DNA from: Prostheceraeus crozeri
Taxonomy: Eukaryota > Platyhelminthes > Polycladida > Euryleptidae
Assembly (NCBI GenBank): GCA_907163375.1
Contig: CAJQUW010001866.1
Location: 186,001-250,000, forward strand
DNA: 64,000 nucleotides
Direction: 5' to 3'
This document shows positions 1 to 9,133 of this stretch, piece after piece (position 1 is the stretch's first letter; every line of letters starts with the position of its first letter). The position numbers and the translations under genes are program-made. Below the pieces are notes generated by a model. The model saw only the letters and a list, made by a program, of their open reading frames with translations. It searched no databases and had not been told where the DNA came from.

Positions 1-48
1 TTTGAGCAAAAATCTGGACCTCTACCCTCTATTTGCACGGTTCAGCCC

Positions 49-918
49 TTATTGTCGACTTAGCACCCCCACTATTATTATCACATCAACAGAAGGGATG
101 TAAGTATTAATGAAACATATTAGATGTTCCTGGAAATAGTGAGCTTTTGTATTAACATTGTCTGATTTCTGTAATAGTCCCATCCAGTTAAAGTTACATA
201 CTTGGAAAAATAAAGCATCTAGGTTCGATTGTCTGAAATCATAAAGCTTGTGAGACTGCACATTTATCTCATTAGGCTTCGAAAGATAACATTTTGAAGG
301 ATAACAAGTTAACATTAGATGATAAGAATTTCCCAGTGGGGCATTGTACTGTACGTTTTTGGCATCATATACTTGAGATATGTCATTTGAGATCAACAGG
401 TGGTCTAAGATAGCGTTTTGCCTAGTCGGATTGATGATTATATCGCACATATCCATATCAGAACAAAACCTTGTCACATCAAAAGAGTTCAAATCACCAG
501 CCAACATTAAATGATAATGAGGCTTAGTTACACAAAAGTCGTCAATCAACTTCACTAGATCGTTGTATATGTCATTCAGTTTTGATGCGCTTAAACTTGG
601 TGGGATGTACAAGCATAATAAACATAACTTGAACGAGGAAATATCAATAATCAGATATTCAGATTTATTTGGTAAATGGTACGATTCAGAAATATTAGAG
701 AATGAAATATTCGATCTGAGAAACAGTGCAACTCCACCACCTCTTCGGCAGGATCGGTCACTCCGACATGAACTATATCCTGGAATATTGATCAGATCTG
801 AATTTATTAGACTGCTCAGCCAGGTGTCTGTCACACAGATTATATTGGGAGATTTTAGAGAAGCATCAAGTTTCAGTTCGTCAATTTTTGGTAGTAAAGA
901 ACGTGCATTCAGTAACAT
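49..918 (-). CDS. LINE ORF2, endonuclease domain (CR1/L2-like)
   Basis: The 289-residue frame begins NARSLLPKIDELK, the usual first strand of the apurinic-type (EEP) endonuclease of CR1/L2-like LINEs. It continues with VTDTWL (family norm TETWL), GGGVALFLR, AGDLN and an ILDHLLIS block equivalent to the D-x-x-x catalytic strand. The enzyme nicks target DNA for target-primed reverse transcription. The reverse transcriptase should follow toward lower coordinates, but the window ends. ORF1 of the same copy lies immediately upstream on the same strand (951-1723). The change from the expected glutamate to aspartate in TDTWL and the loss of similarity in the last ~20 residues suggest an old copy. 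Confidence 0.8.
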   Translation of the reverse strand: MLLNARSLLPKIDELKLDASLKSPNIICVTDTWLSSLINSDLINIPGYSSCRSDRSCRRGGGVALFLRSNISFSNISESYHLPNKSEYLIIDISSFKLCLLCLYIPPSLSASKLNDIYNDLVKLIDDFCVTKPHYHLMLAGDLNSFDVTRFCSDMDMCDIIINPTRQNAILDHLLISNDISQVYDAKNVQYNAPLGNSYHLMLTCYPSKCYLSKPNEINVQSHKLYDFRQSNLDALFFQVCNFNWMGLLQKSDNVNTKAHYFQEHLICFINTYIPSVDVIIIVGVLSRQ

Positions 919-950
919 AACAGTAGGATATGTTGAATCCTGTAAAACCT

Positions 951-1723
951 TTACCGAAAATTTGCATTGGGATCTATCGTTACAACTTTGTTATTGCGGA
1001 TGGTAACTTTTTCGCCAAGATCACGCCTTGCTTTCAATTCTTTTCTCAATAAAATATTTCTGTCCCTTTCCATTTTTGTATAGTCAGGATTTATGAACAC
1101 TTTTGAATATTGAGGAAAGTCTTTAAGACTTCTCGCCTTTCGGAGAAGAGCAGTGCGTTTATTTTCATCAACACATTTAAATCTGAGAAGTCGACGTTTA
1201 TCAGTATCAGATTTTCGTCCAATGCGATTTGAAGATTCCACATCAATATTATCCATTTCAAGAGCGTTACATAAATCATTAATGGCTTCATTGTCTTGTT
1301 TTATTCTAGATTCATAGGTTCAGGAAGACCAGTCACAATTAGGAAATTTCTTCTGTTCAGTCTTTTCTGTAGCTCGCTAAACATAGCCTCACACGAACCG
1401 TTTATGTCATTTTTCATTTGTTCATATTCATCTTGTAGCTTGTCATGTTTCTTTTGCAGATCTTCGTGCTGTTTGATGAGCAGATTAAACTTTTCAGTCA
1501 GAGGACAAATATATTTTTGAAGTTGATTCTCAATAACCGCTGAAATATTATCAACATCGATGGAGTCATTCTTCTGTTTGATATTTTCTGTTGTTAGGGA
1601 TCTCCTGGAGCTAGATTGTGTCTTTAGATGCAACATAGCTCTGATGACATCTTTCTTCGTGATAGAAGATTTAGATAAATCATTTTCTGGTAAAGCAAGA
1701 AGTTCCTCCACTGATAGTACCAT
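951..1723 (-). pseudogene. LINE ORF1 (coiled coil plus nucleic-acid-binding domain), frame-shifted
   Basis: Starting at the ATG at 1723 the frame reads MVLSVEELLALPENDL, then a lysine/glutamine-rich coiled coil (FNLLIKQHEDLQKKHDKLQ) and RNFLIVTGLPEP, the opening strand of the RRM-like domain typical of LINE ORF1 proteins. That frame stops near 1301. The rest of the domain continues in another frame at 1256-951 with ESSNRIGRK, FKCVDENKRTALLRKAR and VFINPDYTKMERDRN. So one frameshift near 1260-1300 splits ORF1. ORF1 proteins coat the LINE RNA. The arrangement ORF1 then endonuclease, both on the minus strand, makes this the 5' part of one LINE copy. Confidence 0.75.
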
Positions 1724-1763
1724 GGTAACCTGAATGTAACTACACTGCCAAAAATAATTGTCA

Positions 1764-1842
1764 CCACAGGGTATCGAACCAAGAGACAAAAGTACTATTC
1801 GCTGTCCAGTCGAGGAACTAGACCACTAGGCCACACAACCAA
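1764..1842 (-). repeat. tRNA-like sequence just upstream of LINE ORF1
   Basis: Read on the minus strand it has an A-box-like TGGCCTAGTGG and a B-box-like GGTTCGATACC about 40 bases apart, the internal RNA polymerase III promoter layout of a tRNA. The acceptor stem is poor, so it is a tRNA-derived repeat or SINE head rather than a working tRNA gene. It ends about 40 bases before the LINE ORF1 start codon, so it could be part of the LINE 5' untranslated region or a SINE inserted there. Confidence 0.5.
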
Positions 1843-1896
1843 CTAGAGCTAGAACGATTGTCACTATTAAGTTAATTCGAGAAACCGTGAAATCAC

Positions 1897-2301
1897 TTGT
1901 GTGACGTAGATAATTCAGCAGTTGGTTTTGATCGAGGCAGCAACCACAATCAACCGATGAGAAAACTCACTGAATTTTATGGTGAAAGGGAGAATTTTCG
2001 GTATATCAAGAATCCCGTAGAGCGACAAGAAAAACTGATATCATATCCAGAACAACGACAATTAGATGGTTCCAACGATATAAAATTTTCCAAATTTGAG
2101 TGGATAATGTCAATATATGAAGCAGATAACACTATATGCACTGGCAGACGCGAGAGACACGACCGATCACTTCGACAGTTGATGTGGAACGCCACTGGAG
2201 AAGTAGACTTGTTAGACTTGTTAGACTATTTAGACTTGTTAAATGAATCAGAAAATTGTCATGGCGAAGGATTAGCAGATAATCCTCTTTTTTTAAAATG
2301 A
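1897..2301 (+). CDS. unrecognised open frame, 134 aa
   Basis: The frame is hydrophilic, with no signal peptide or domain that I recognise. Near its C-terminus lies a short imperfect direct repeat at the DNA level (GTTAGACTTGTTAGACT around 2210-2242) that encodes the leucine/aspartate run DLLDLLDYLDLL. It sits between the LINE 5' part and another LINE tail, so it may be chance or a remnant of an unknown element. No function is proposed. Confidence 0.15.
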   Translation: MCDVDNSAVGFDRGSNHNQPMRKLTEFYGERENFRYIKNPVERQEKLISYPEQRQLDGSNDIKFSKFEWIMSIYEADNTICTGRRERHDRSLRQLMWNATGEVDLLDLLDYLDLLNESENCHGEGLADNPLFLK

Positions 2302-2624
2302 AGGGTATCTCGATCTTTAACTTGTCTTCCTTGGAGCCAGGGGATAGCACTAAAAAATTGTTATCAAAAGGTTGTAAATTTACTCCATCAACAAAAAGAA
2401 ATGCTTTAGATTGTGAAAATGATGTGTCAGAATTTTCCGGAATATGAGATTAAGGAATTATTTTAAGGATGATAATATAACGAATTCAGATATTCAATTA
2501 GTACGCAGTCCCTCCAACTTCACTCCTTCTAAAGGTTTGAATAATAACCTTGACAGTATAATAGACCTCATTGAAAGTCAAGTCCCAACGCTATTTACAG
2601 AGACTGCTAAGTTGTATCACAATT

Positions 2625-2646
2625 TAATAATAATAATAATAATAAT
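2625..2646 (+). repeat. (TAA)n microsatellite, tail of the minus-strand LINE
   Basis: Seven TAA units. Read on the minus strand this is (TTA)n directly after the 3' untranslated region of the LINE whose ORF2 stop is at 2747. A simple-repeat tail is the normal 3' end of CR1/L2-type LINEs. Confidence 0.7.
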
Positions 2647-3125
2647 CGTTTATTGACGAAATTCCCATTAATGAGAATCGTGGGGACAAATTTATTCGTA
2701 TAAATTACAAGTAAATTAATGTAACAAAAAAAACTAATGTCAAAAATTACACGTCGAAACCACTATTCGCTAGCTTGGACATTGTATAGACGAAAGAATT
2801 TCTCGTCATATCATTGCTAGATAAAGGAAGACTGAACTTTCCTGAGTACATCAGTCGATCAGGTGTTAGGTGATTCAGGCGATGTGAAGGACTTTCAAGT
2901 CGTCGGTACTGCAGTGGTACAAAGAAAGGGCATTCACAGTTTGATGAACCACAAGTTATTCTGTGGCATATTTTTTGAATAGCCTCTATTCTATTTTCTT
3001 GAAAGACTTTAATGTTTGAAAAAATTGGAGCACAGTAATTGAGAATGCTTCTAATGCAGGCGTAATATATATCAACCAGATTATGCTTTGGAAGAAAGCT
3101 CTTCAATCGGTAGAGAAAATTCAAT

Positions 3126-3855
3126 CGGTGGTCCAAGGAGCAAAATTTGAAGCTTAATACCAATAAATCTAAGCTCATGTACATTAGAAAATCGAGCGGA
3201 ACAGGATCCCCAACAATGGAATTGACCCAATGCCAGAGCATGAAGATTCTTGGTCTAACCTACAGCAGCTCGTTGAAATGGTCTACCCACATCAATACGG
3301 TATGCAAAAAGGAAAGTCAGCGCATTTACTTACTTAGAAGTCTGCGAAAATATTTATCAAAGAGAGAACTCGTGATGGTCTACAACAAGTTTATTAGATC
3401 AATTCTTGAATACAATGCACCAGTATTCGTTGGATTGAATAAAGAAGATGCACTGGCTCTTGAAAGATTACAAAGACGTTGTCACCGTGTCATCTGTGGA
3501 GCTGATTGCGGTTGCTTCTTGTTTGAGCCTCTCAGTGTTCGACGAACAAATAGCGCTTTGAAACTTTTTTTGAAGACTCAACAAAGGGATAACCTACTAC
3601 ATGAGTGTTTCCCGGCATTTCTTCAAAACCATTCTACAAAATTGTTGATGCCAATTTTGCGAACAGACCGACGATCAATGTCTTTCTTCCCCTTCTGCAT
3701 TAAAGAATACAACCAAAGGTATGAGTAAAGAACTGACTAACTTGTGTCCATCAAGACCAACCTGACATGCATGTGTATCTTAATTTTTGATTATGCCTTC
3801 CTTTTATTTGTAATGATGATTTCCATTCAACAAATATATACAGATATTATTATAG
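3126..3855 (+). mobile_element. 5'-truncated LINE nested in the minus-strand LINE
   Basis: The plus strand encodes only the end of ORF2: WSKEQNLKLNTNKSKLMYI (the segment after the YADD motif), MKILGLTYSSSLKWSTHI, YLLRSLRKYLSKRELVMVY, IRSILEYNAPVF and RRCHRVICGADCGC, stopping at 3728, then about 120 bases of AT-rich 3' sequence. Both flanks continue the same minus-strand LINE reading, so this is a nested, strongly 5'-truncated insertion, as is usual for target-primed elements. The exact 3' junction and target duplication are not clear. Confidence 0.7.
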
Positions 3856-4422
3856 AATATACATTTTGGACGCACTTTGTTTACAAATTTGTTGGATATG
3901 AGAAGTCCAATCCAGATTTGCGGAAATAGTCACTCCGAGAAGTTTGATGTGATTTTGAGCATCAATATCATGAAGTGCCCAACTTCGAAAAGTCCAAGTC
4001 ACGTCTTCGGTGCAAAAACATCTGTTGACATTTGTCCACTTTGATTTTCATCTTGTTCTCGGTGGTCCATTTAGAAATATTGGAGTACTCCATAGTAAGA
4101 AGGCTTTCATCGTCACCAGATCATATTGGACATGCTATCGTCAAATCATCCGCGTATTTTGTTAAATGAGCACATTTGGTTTTTTAGATCCGATATAAAA
4201 TATGTAAACAAGAGAGGCCCAATTAATGACGCCTGAGGCACTACACAAGTCAAAGGCAAAGCATCACTGAGAAACATCTTCCATAAGGTATGGCGGTATC
4301 TCCCACTCAGGTAATTCTGAATAAAATTGATGACAAAGGGGTGAAATCCATCGATGACATTTTATCGATGACTATGTCATGCGGCAAAGTGTCGAATCCC
4401 TTTTCAAGGTCAATTAATTGTC

Positions 4423-5580
4423 ATGCTGTTCACCTGCATTCCTGTCGACCGTACTATTGATTACATCATCTCTAACATAGCTGAAAATGAGCTTCCAGTC
4501 TCCAAGCGCACAATGCGGGAGCTGCTTAACTTAGCTTGCAAAGATGTAATGTTTTCTTTTAATAACCAACTTTACAGACAAATTGACGGCATGTCTATGG
4601 GTTCAAATTTAGGCCCTACCATGGCATCTTTTGCCATGAGTTTTGTAGAATCCAAATTTGAAAAGTTTTGTGGAAACAAGTTTGTCTTTTATAAAAGATA
4701 TGTTGACGATTGTTTCGCTATATTCAAGACTCCTGCTGATGCCAAAGAGTTCTTTGAATTTATAAACACGTTGGATAATGACATCAAATTTACCATGGAA
4801 GATGAGAAAGACAGAGGTATTTGTTTCCTTGATATCATGATCAAACGTGAAGATAGTCAGTTTGTTACTTCATGGTATCAAAAGGAGACAAATACTGAGG
4901 TTTACACTCCTAGTTGTTCTCACGCTCCAATACAGTACAAATTGGCTGCTATGCGTTCGCTGTTTTATCGTGCTAGGCGCATTTCGTCAAATTCTGAGAT
5001 TTATCAAAATTCTTGCTTGAAAATGAAGACAATTTTTATTGATAATGGGTATGATGAACATACCATACACAAAGTTAAAGCGAAAGTTGACAATCAGTTT
5101 GGAGTTGAAAAAGAGGTTAAACCTGAAAATTTGAAAATCATCAATTGGCAATTTCCTTTTATCCGTGAAACAGCGCCTGTTCTGAAAAGCAGAATACATG
5201 AGCTAAACAAATTGTTACCAAGCAATGTAAAAATCAGAGCGGTCTTTCAAACGTTGAAGACCAGAATGTTCTTTGGAAATAAAGATATTATTCCCTCCGA
5301 CTTCAAATCAAAATGTACGTATTCGTACACCTGTGGACAATGTGAATATGTCTATATCGGGGAGACTTCTAGACATTTTATTACTCGGATCTCAGAGCAC
5401 ATGAAGGGGCACCCAGTACCCACTGAAATATCAGTTCATCCACACGCGCTAGAGAGAAAGAATTTTAAAGTCATTGCGTGCACCAACAATCACAAGATTC
5501 TCGAATCGATTCTGATTAAAAACAGTAATAATTTGCTGAACAATAGAGACGGTTCCTTTCCACTTCTGCTAAATCTATAG
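4423..5580 (+). CDS. Penelope-like reverse transcriptase with GIY-YIG endonuclease
   Basis: The 385 residues begin inside the reverse transcriptase (LFTCIPVDRTIDYI). They continue with QIDGMSMGSNLGPTMASFAMS (motif B, given here in part), YKRYVDDCFAIF (catalytic YVDD, residues about 87-98) and LDIMIKRED. A linker follows with KSRIHELNKLLPSNVKI. The C-terminus has CTYSYTCGQCEYVYIGETSR then RISEH, a GIY-YIG nuclease with the Cys-x2-Cys that marks the Penelope class, and a closing ILIKNSNNLLNNRDGS typical of these proteins. The enzyme nicks target DNA and primes its own cDNA. The frame is open from the truncation point to the stop, so this is a fairly young copy lacking only its 5' part. Confidence 0.92.
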   Translation: MLFTCIPVDRTIDYIISNIAENELPVSKRTMRELLNLACKDVMFSFNNQLYRQIDGMSMGSNLGPTMASFAMSFVESKFEKFCGNKFVFYKRYVDDCFAIFKTPADAKEFFEFINTLDNDIKFTMEDEKDRGICFLDIMIKREDSQFVTSWYQKETNTEVYTPSCSHAPIQYKLAAMRSLFYRARRISSNSEIYQNSCLKMKTIFIDNGYDEHTIHKVKAKVDNQFGVEKEVKPENLKIINWQFPFIRETAPVLKSRIHELNKLLPSNVKIRAVFQTLKTRMFFGNKDIIPSDFKSKCTYSYTCGQCEYVYIGETSRHFITRISEHMKGHPVPTEISVHPHALERKNFKVIACTNNHKILESILIKNSNNLLNNRDGSFPLLLNL

Positions 5581-5709
5581 CTATGTCATTGGATTCAAAC
5601 TACGTCATTTCATGTCTGTCCTTTTTCTGTTTCATCTGTACATTGTCATCTGACGCCATTTTAACAGTGTTCATTTCATATAAAAATGATTTTACCTTGT
5701 TTTATATCA

Positions 5710-5754
5710 ATCCATTGACAAAGGAGCCTGTAACGCTCTGAAACGCGTTTGGAT
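5710..5754 (+). ncRNA. hammerhead-like fold at the Penelope 3' end
   Basis: ATCCA and TGGAT can form stem I. GAGC and GCTC form stem II around CTGTAAC. GAAACGCGTT gives the GAA core plus a two-base-pair stem III (AC with GU) and a cleavage-site U. The layout is that of the minimal type I hammerheads of Penelope-like elements, but the core reads TTGACAA in place of CTGANGA, so it is probably weak or inactive. Confidence 0.45.
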
Positions 5755-5759
5755 AAAAG

Positions 5760-5761
<2 letters not shown>

Positions 5762-5803
<42 letters not shown>
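5762..5803 (+). repeat. (AT)n microsatellite
   Basis: About 40 bases of alternating A and T between the Penelope-like element and the SINE. It may be the tail of either element. Confidence 0.9.
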
Positions 5804-5806
<3 letters not shown>

Positions 5807-5960
5807 AGTAACCTGGCAATTGATAAATTTATCAAATTATGCCACCACGAGACATGTTTCGGCCTGTTGGGCCTCATCAGTCGTGGGTAGGTTTGAACCA
5901 GCGACGTTGAAGCTAGAGGACGTGCAAGCATACCCTCTAACCACAAGGCCACCGGACCAT
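5804..5960 (-). mobile_element. tRNA-headed SINE carrying a hammerhead ribozyme
   Basis: Read on the minus strand it opens with TGGCCTTGTGG (A box) and GGTTCAAACC (B box), a tRNA-like RNA polymerase III promoter. The tRNA-like part runs directly into a complete hammerhead (5886-5845), then about 40 AT-rich bases and the AT microsatellite. It lies in the integrase region of a gypsy fossil. Schistosoma Sm-alpha SINE-like repeats are a known precedent for a SINE-type unit with a hammerhead. The 5' edge is approximate. Confidence 0.6.
5845..5886 (-). ncRNA. minimal type I hammerhead ribozyme (42 nt)
   Basis: On the minus strand: stem I CCACGA pairs with UCGUGG (6 bp); the core CUGAUGA is perfect; stem II is GGCC with GGCC closed by CAACA; then GAA, a two-base-pair stem III (AC/GU) with loop AU, and C at the cleavage position before UCGUGG. 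All conserved core bases are present. The very short stem III is the form found in animal retrozymes and Penelope-type elements, where activity usually needs a dimer. Confidence 0.8.
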
Positions 5961-6830
5961 CTGTTGAGAGCGTGAATATCACAGTGGCCTCAGTGCCTGA
6001 AAATTCAAGCTTGCCCGATGAAAGGCTTTTCACAAGAACAGATGATCCTACAGGGAAGTTCCTATCTTCATACCTACGAGTCACTTGACCCCGATTGTGA
6101 GCTATATTCTCTGCAGCTTGAGTAAAGTGATCAAGGGAGAGGTATCTATGGCTAAGAGGGGGCAATGACAGGTCTTTCACACGGAAAGCTAAGAAGAATT
6201 CTGAAGGTGTGAACCCCGTGGTGCTGTGTCTATCATTACGCAAGACCATCAGAGCTGTTGGTAGGACCTTAGACCATTAGTCTCTAGGGAGATTCAATTC
6301 CGCGAGTAAAGCCTTTATTTTCTGTTCGAGTGTCACATTGAACCTCTCACAGATGCCGTTAGAGGAAGGACGATAAGCTGAGGTTGATAGCTTTTTAACA
6401 CCGAAGTTTGAAAGATATTCCTGAAATTCATGACTTTGAAACTTTGTGCCACGGTCAGACAAGAGACTATCCGGAAACCCATATCGACTGAAAAAATCTC
6501 GGAAGCATGTAATCAGGGTCTTGGTGCCTAGGTCCCTAACAGGGTAAACTTCTGGAAAGCGGTAGAATGCATCGATAATAACCAGTAAGTATCTGTTTTC
6601 GTTGCTACAGGGCAGTGGTCCAATATAATCAGTGGCAATGAGTTGCATTGGTGCATCCAACAAATATGGTTTCAAATGTGGGTTCACGTAACGCGGCTTT
6701 ACTAGAGAGCATACTCTACACCGGGAAATGAAGTTAGCAACATCTTTCCTAAAGTTGGGCCAAAAGAAGGTCTGCCGTATTTTCTCAGACATGTTGGTGC
6801 TACCCTGGTGTCCGTAATGAGCTGAGGTGA
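5961..6830 (-). CDS. gypsy fossil: integrase part
   Basis: The H2C2 zinc finger is seen in HYGHQGSTNMSEK and CRVCSLVK. The DDE core has IATDYIGPLP, LSDRGTKFQS and SSNGICERFN with the three acidic residues in place. The C-terminal segment holds GFTPSEFFLAFRVK and DRNFPVGSSVLVK. The end of the part meets the SINE. Confidence 0.85.
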
Positions 6831-7039
6831 GTATTTTGTTTCTCAAAGATGCTGGGAAGAAAACTTGATCCTCATAATAAATCATACCTGACCGAATACT
6901 CAGCTTTTTGTGCAGACTCCAAATTTCATTCGAGATGCCGGACGGGCGGTCACTTTGTTTCTTCTCGACAAATCTGAACATTTTGCGCAATTCATTATCA
7001 TTCTTCTGGTGTCGAACTATTTCCTCGTCCATAGTGCGT

Positions 7040-7464
7040 ATTACCATGTCCTCATCAACGTCAGCCAGAGCATACATTCGAGACAGTGAATCGGCTACGA
7101 CATTGTTCGTACCTTTGGTATATCTGACCTCAAAATCAAAATCTCCCAAACTTATCCTCCATCGACTGACCTTAGTGGAAACTTGGTTAGCTTCAAAAAG
7201 GTACTTCAAAGGTTGATGATCACTCATGACTGTGAATTTTCTACCCAGGAGGAGAGAACGCAATTTTTTCATAGACCATATAATTGCAAAAGATTCTTTA
7301 TCAATAGTACTCCATCGACTTTCTACATCGGTTAGTTTCTTTGACACAAAGGCAATAGGCTGGTGGGCTGAATTAGTCAAACAAGCTCCAACGCAGTCTG
7401 TAGAAGCATCAGTGAACAGCACGAGTTTCTCTTCGGGCGATGGTAAAACTAAGATAGAACTCAC
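7040..7464 (-). CDS. gypsy fossil: RNase H part
   Basis: KLVLFTDASTDCVGACL carries the first catalytic aspartate, IDKESFAIIWSMKKLR the glutamate, and FTVMSDHQPLKYLF the next aspartate, followed by RYTKGTNNVVADSLSR with the last. These four acidic positions are the RNase H catalytic set of gypsy elements. Confidence 0.85.
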
Positions 7465-7499
7465 AAGGCCATCTTTTAGCGATACAAAGGACCGCTCCG

Positions 7500-8360
7500 C
7501 AGTTTCATCCTAACTCAAGCTTTCCGACTTTGTCATATCATACAAGCATTTTGCTGTATCCGCATATTGTGGTATGTAAGTGCGAAAGTAATTCATCATG
7601 CCAAGAAAACGTTCGAGCTGACGGACAGAAGTATGCTTTGGAAACCAAAGAATGGGTTCAATTCTCTCTGGATCCGGCATGATCTTACCATCACTAACCT
7701 TGTGTCCTAAAAATGAGACACTGGACTGATGAAAATGGCACTTCTGCATATTCAACGACAGTTTGTACTCACGAATTTTCGACAAGACAGTCCTGAGAAT
7801 GCAATCATGCTCTTCCCGATTAGGCGCATGAATCAGCAGATCATCCAAATAGATTGCAACTCCTGTCATTCCACTGAAAATTTGTCTCATCAACTCGGCT
7901 ACATAATCCAACCGCATTCTTGAGGCCAAAAGGGCATCGACGGAACTCATAAAGTGCACCACATGAAGCCGTTTTGTCATAATCGATTTCTGACAGAGGC
8001 AACTGATAGTAAAATTGTGAAAAATCAAGAACGCTGAATACCTTGGACCCATGTAATCCCTGCATCAAATCCTGTGAATTCGGAACTGGAAAGGCATCCG
8101 CTTTTGTTGCACGGTTGAGGGGTCTGTAATCTATCGCCATGCGGAATCCCCCATTTCTTTTTGGTATAATCGCAGGAGCATGTCTCCACTCCGATCTGGA
8201 TTCCTGTATAACACCCTGGCTAAGTAGCTGGTCAATTTGTTCTTTACAAATATTCTCGTCTCGGGGACTCAATTTGCGTACTTTAGCTTGATGAGGTACA
8301 GTGTTTTCATGCAACTCTATTATTGAGACAGATGGAAGAGTGCAGCGTGAGCTTTCCAAA
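7500..8360 (-). CDS. gypsy fossil: reverse transcriptase part
   Basis: Recognisable blocks are FRMAIDYRPLNRATKADAFP, VFSVLDFSQFYYQLPL (motif A), AIYLDDLLIHA (catalytic YLDD), VSFLGHKVSDGKIMPDPE and LERFLGMMNYFRTYIP. These are the standard Ty3/gypsy reverse transcriptase motifs. The part belongs to the broken pol region. Confidence 0.85.
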
Positions 8361-8419
8361 TTACGATCAAAAACGTCAGGGAACTCAGATGGAACGTTTT
8401 TAGGCCTGCTGGAAACAAA

Positions 8420-9133
8420 TTATGTCGGAAGGCTTGAATCAGAGCTGTTCGGTGTGCAAACAATATCATCAGTTGCTCTATCATTGAGCTGAATCGATCG
8501 AAATTGGTTCAAAAAATCCATACCTAATATACACGTCTCTTTCAATCGTGGAGCAACGAAAAACGACGCTTCATAGGTTTTGTCACCAATCGTGAAAGAG
8601 CCAGAAATCCGCTGTCTGAACTCAATGGGATCGCCATCAGCCTGCATTGCTCGATGGAAAGTGGAATGTACAGCCTCAAAAAGGCGGTGCTTTAGAATAA
8701 AGTCCTTCGGTAGTACGGAGATAGTCGCACCAGTGTCGATAAGTGCTTCTACGTCACAATCAAAGAAAGATCCTTGCAGCCATCTCAACTTGTTGTTGTA
8801 ACCTTTGATGGACGTGATATTGAACAAAGAGCCCAACCGGCTAACCTCAGAACGAGAATCATCAATTTCATTTGACATCTCCTGAACAACAGATTGGATA
8901 TTGAACAAGGCGTTCAGACTTCTACTAGGTTTGTTTCGATCAGCTTCCTCATCGCGCTTCTTCTTGAGACAGTATTTCTGGATGTGCCCATATTTATAGC
9001 AATAGTGACACTGAATTCTATTCCTATCTGAGCTGCCTGCGCCAACAAGCTGTGGGGAAAAATGGACATTTCTCGGACCTGACCGCGATTGTGACCTTGC
9101 AGCTGGACTACTGCTGCGCGACCTCAAATTCAT
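8420..9133 (-). CDS. gypsy fossil: nucleocapsid zinc knuckle and aspartic protease part
   Basis: An arginine/serine-rich start leads into the CCHC knuckle CHYCYKYGHIQKYC, which binds RNA. Further on ALIDTGATISVLPK is the aspartic protease active site (DTG), and CILGMDFLNQF is its C-terminal strand. This is the usual fusion in gypsy elements between gag and reverse transcriptase. Confidence 0.8.
   Translation of the reverse strand: MNLRSRSSSPAARSQSRSGPRNVHFSPQLVGAGSSDRNRIQCHYCYKYGHIQKYCLKKKRDEEADRNKPSRSLNALFNIQSVVQEMSNEIDDSRSEVSRLGSLFNITSIKGYNNKLRWLQGSFFDCDVEALIDTGATISVLPKDFILKHRLFEAVHSTFHRAMQADGDPIEFRQRISGSFTIGDKTYEASFFVAPRLKETCILGMDFLNQFRSIQLNDRATDDIVCTPNSSDSSLPT

Larger units (their letters stand above)
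2625..4415 (-). mobile_element. LINE copy, 3' half of ORF2, interrupted by a second LINE
   Basis: From 4415 down to about 3856 the minus strand encodes reverse transcriptase: IDLEKGFDTLPHDIV (motif A), KYADDLTIACP (catalytic YADD, near 4140-4170), then KLLGVTISANLDWTSHI. Several stops are present. Coding resumes at about 3128 with LYRLKSFLPKHNLVDIYY, IRSILNYCAPIF and RIEAIQKICHRITCG, ending at 2747, followed by a 3' untranslated region and the simple-repeat tail. The two parts match what one CR1/L2-like protein would read through, so this is one copy split by the plus-strand LINE at 3126-3855. It ends at about 4415, where the Penelope-like element begins. Confidence 0.7.
4416..5755 (+). mobile_element. 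Penelope-like element, 5'-truncated, with terminal hammerhead-like fold
   Basis: The unit holds the coding region at 4423-5580, a short 3' untranslated stretch and a hammerhead-like end at 5710-5754, then an AT microsatellite. It starts abruptly inside the reverse transcriptase, the usual 5' truncation of target-primed retroelements, at the junction with the minus-strand LINE. Penelope-like elements of animals are known to carry hammerhead motifs in their terminal repeats, which fits this end. Confidence 0.85.

Noticed and set aside
1764-1842. A functional tRNA gene
   Set aside because: The promoter boxes are good, but the acceptor stem does not pair well and no clean anticodon arm is seen.
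5707-6249. A protein ending in repeated YI
   Set aside because: The run is the translated AT microsatellite. The frame joins gypsy, SINE and microsatellite sequence by chance.
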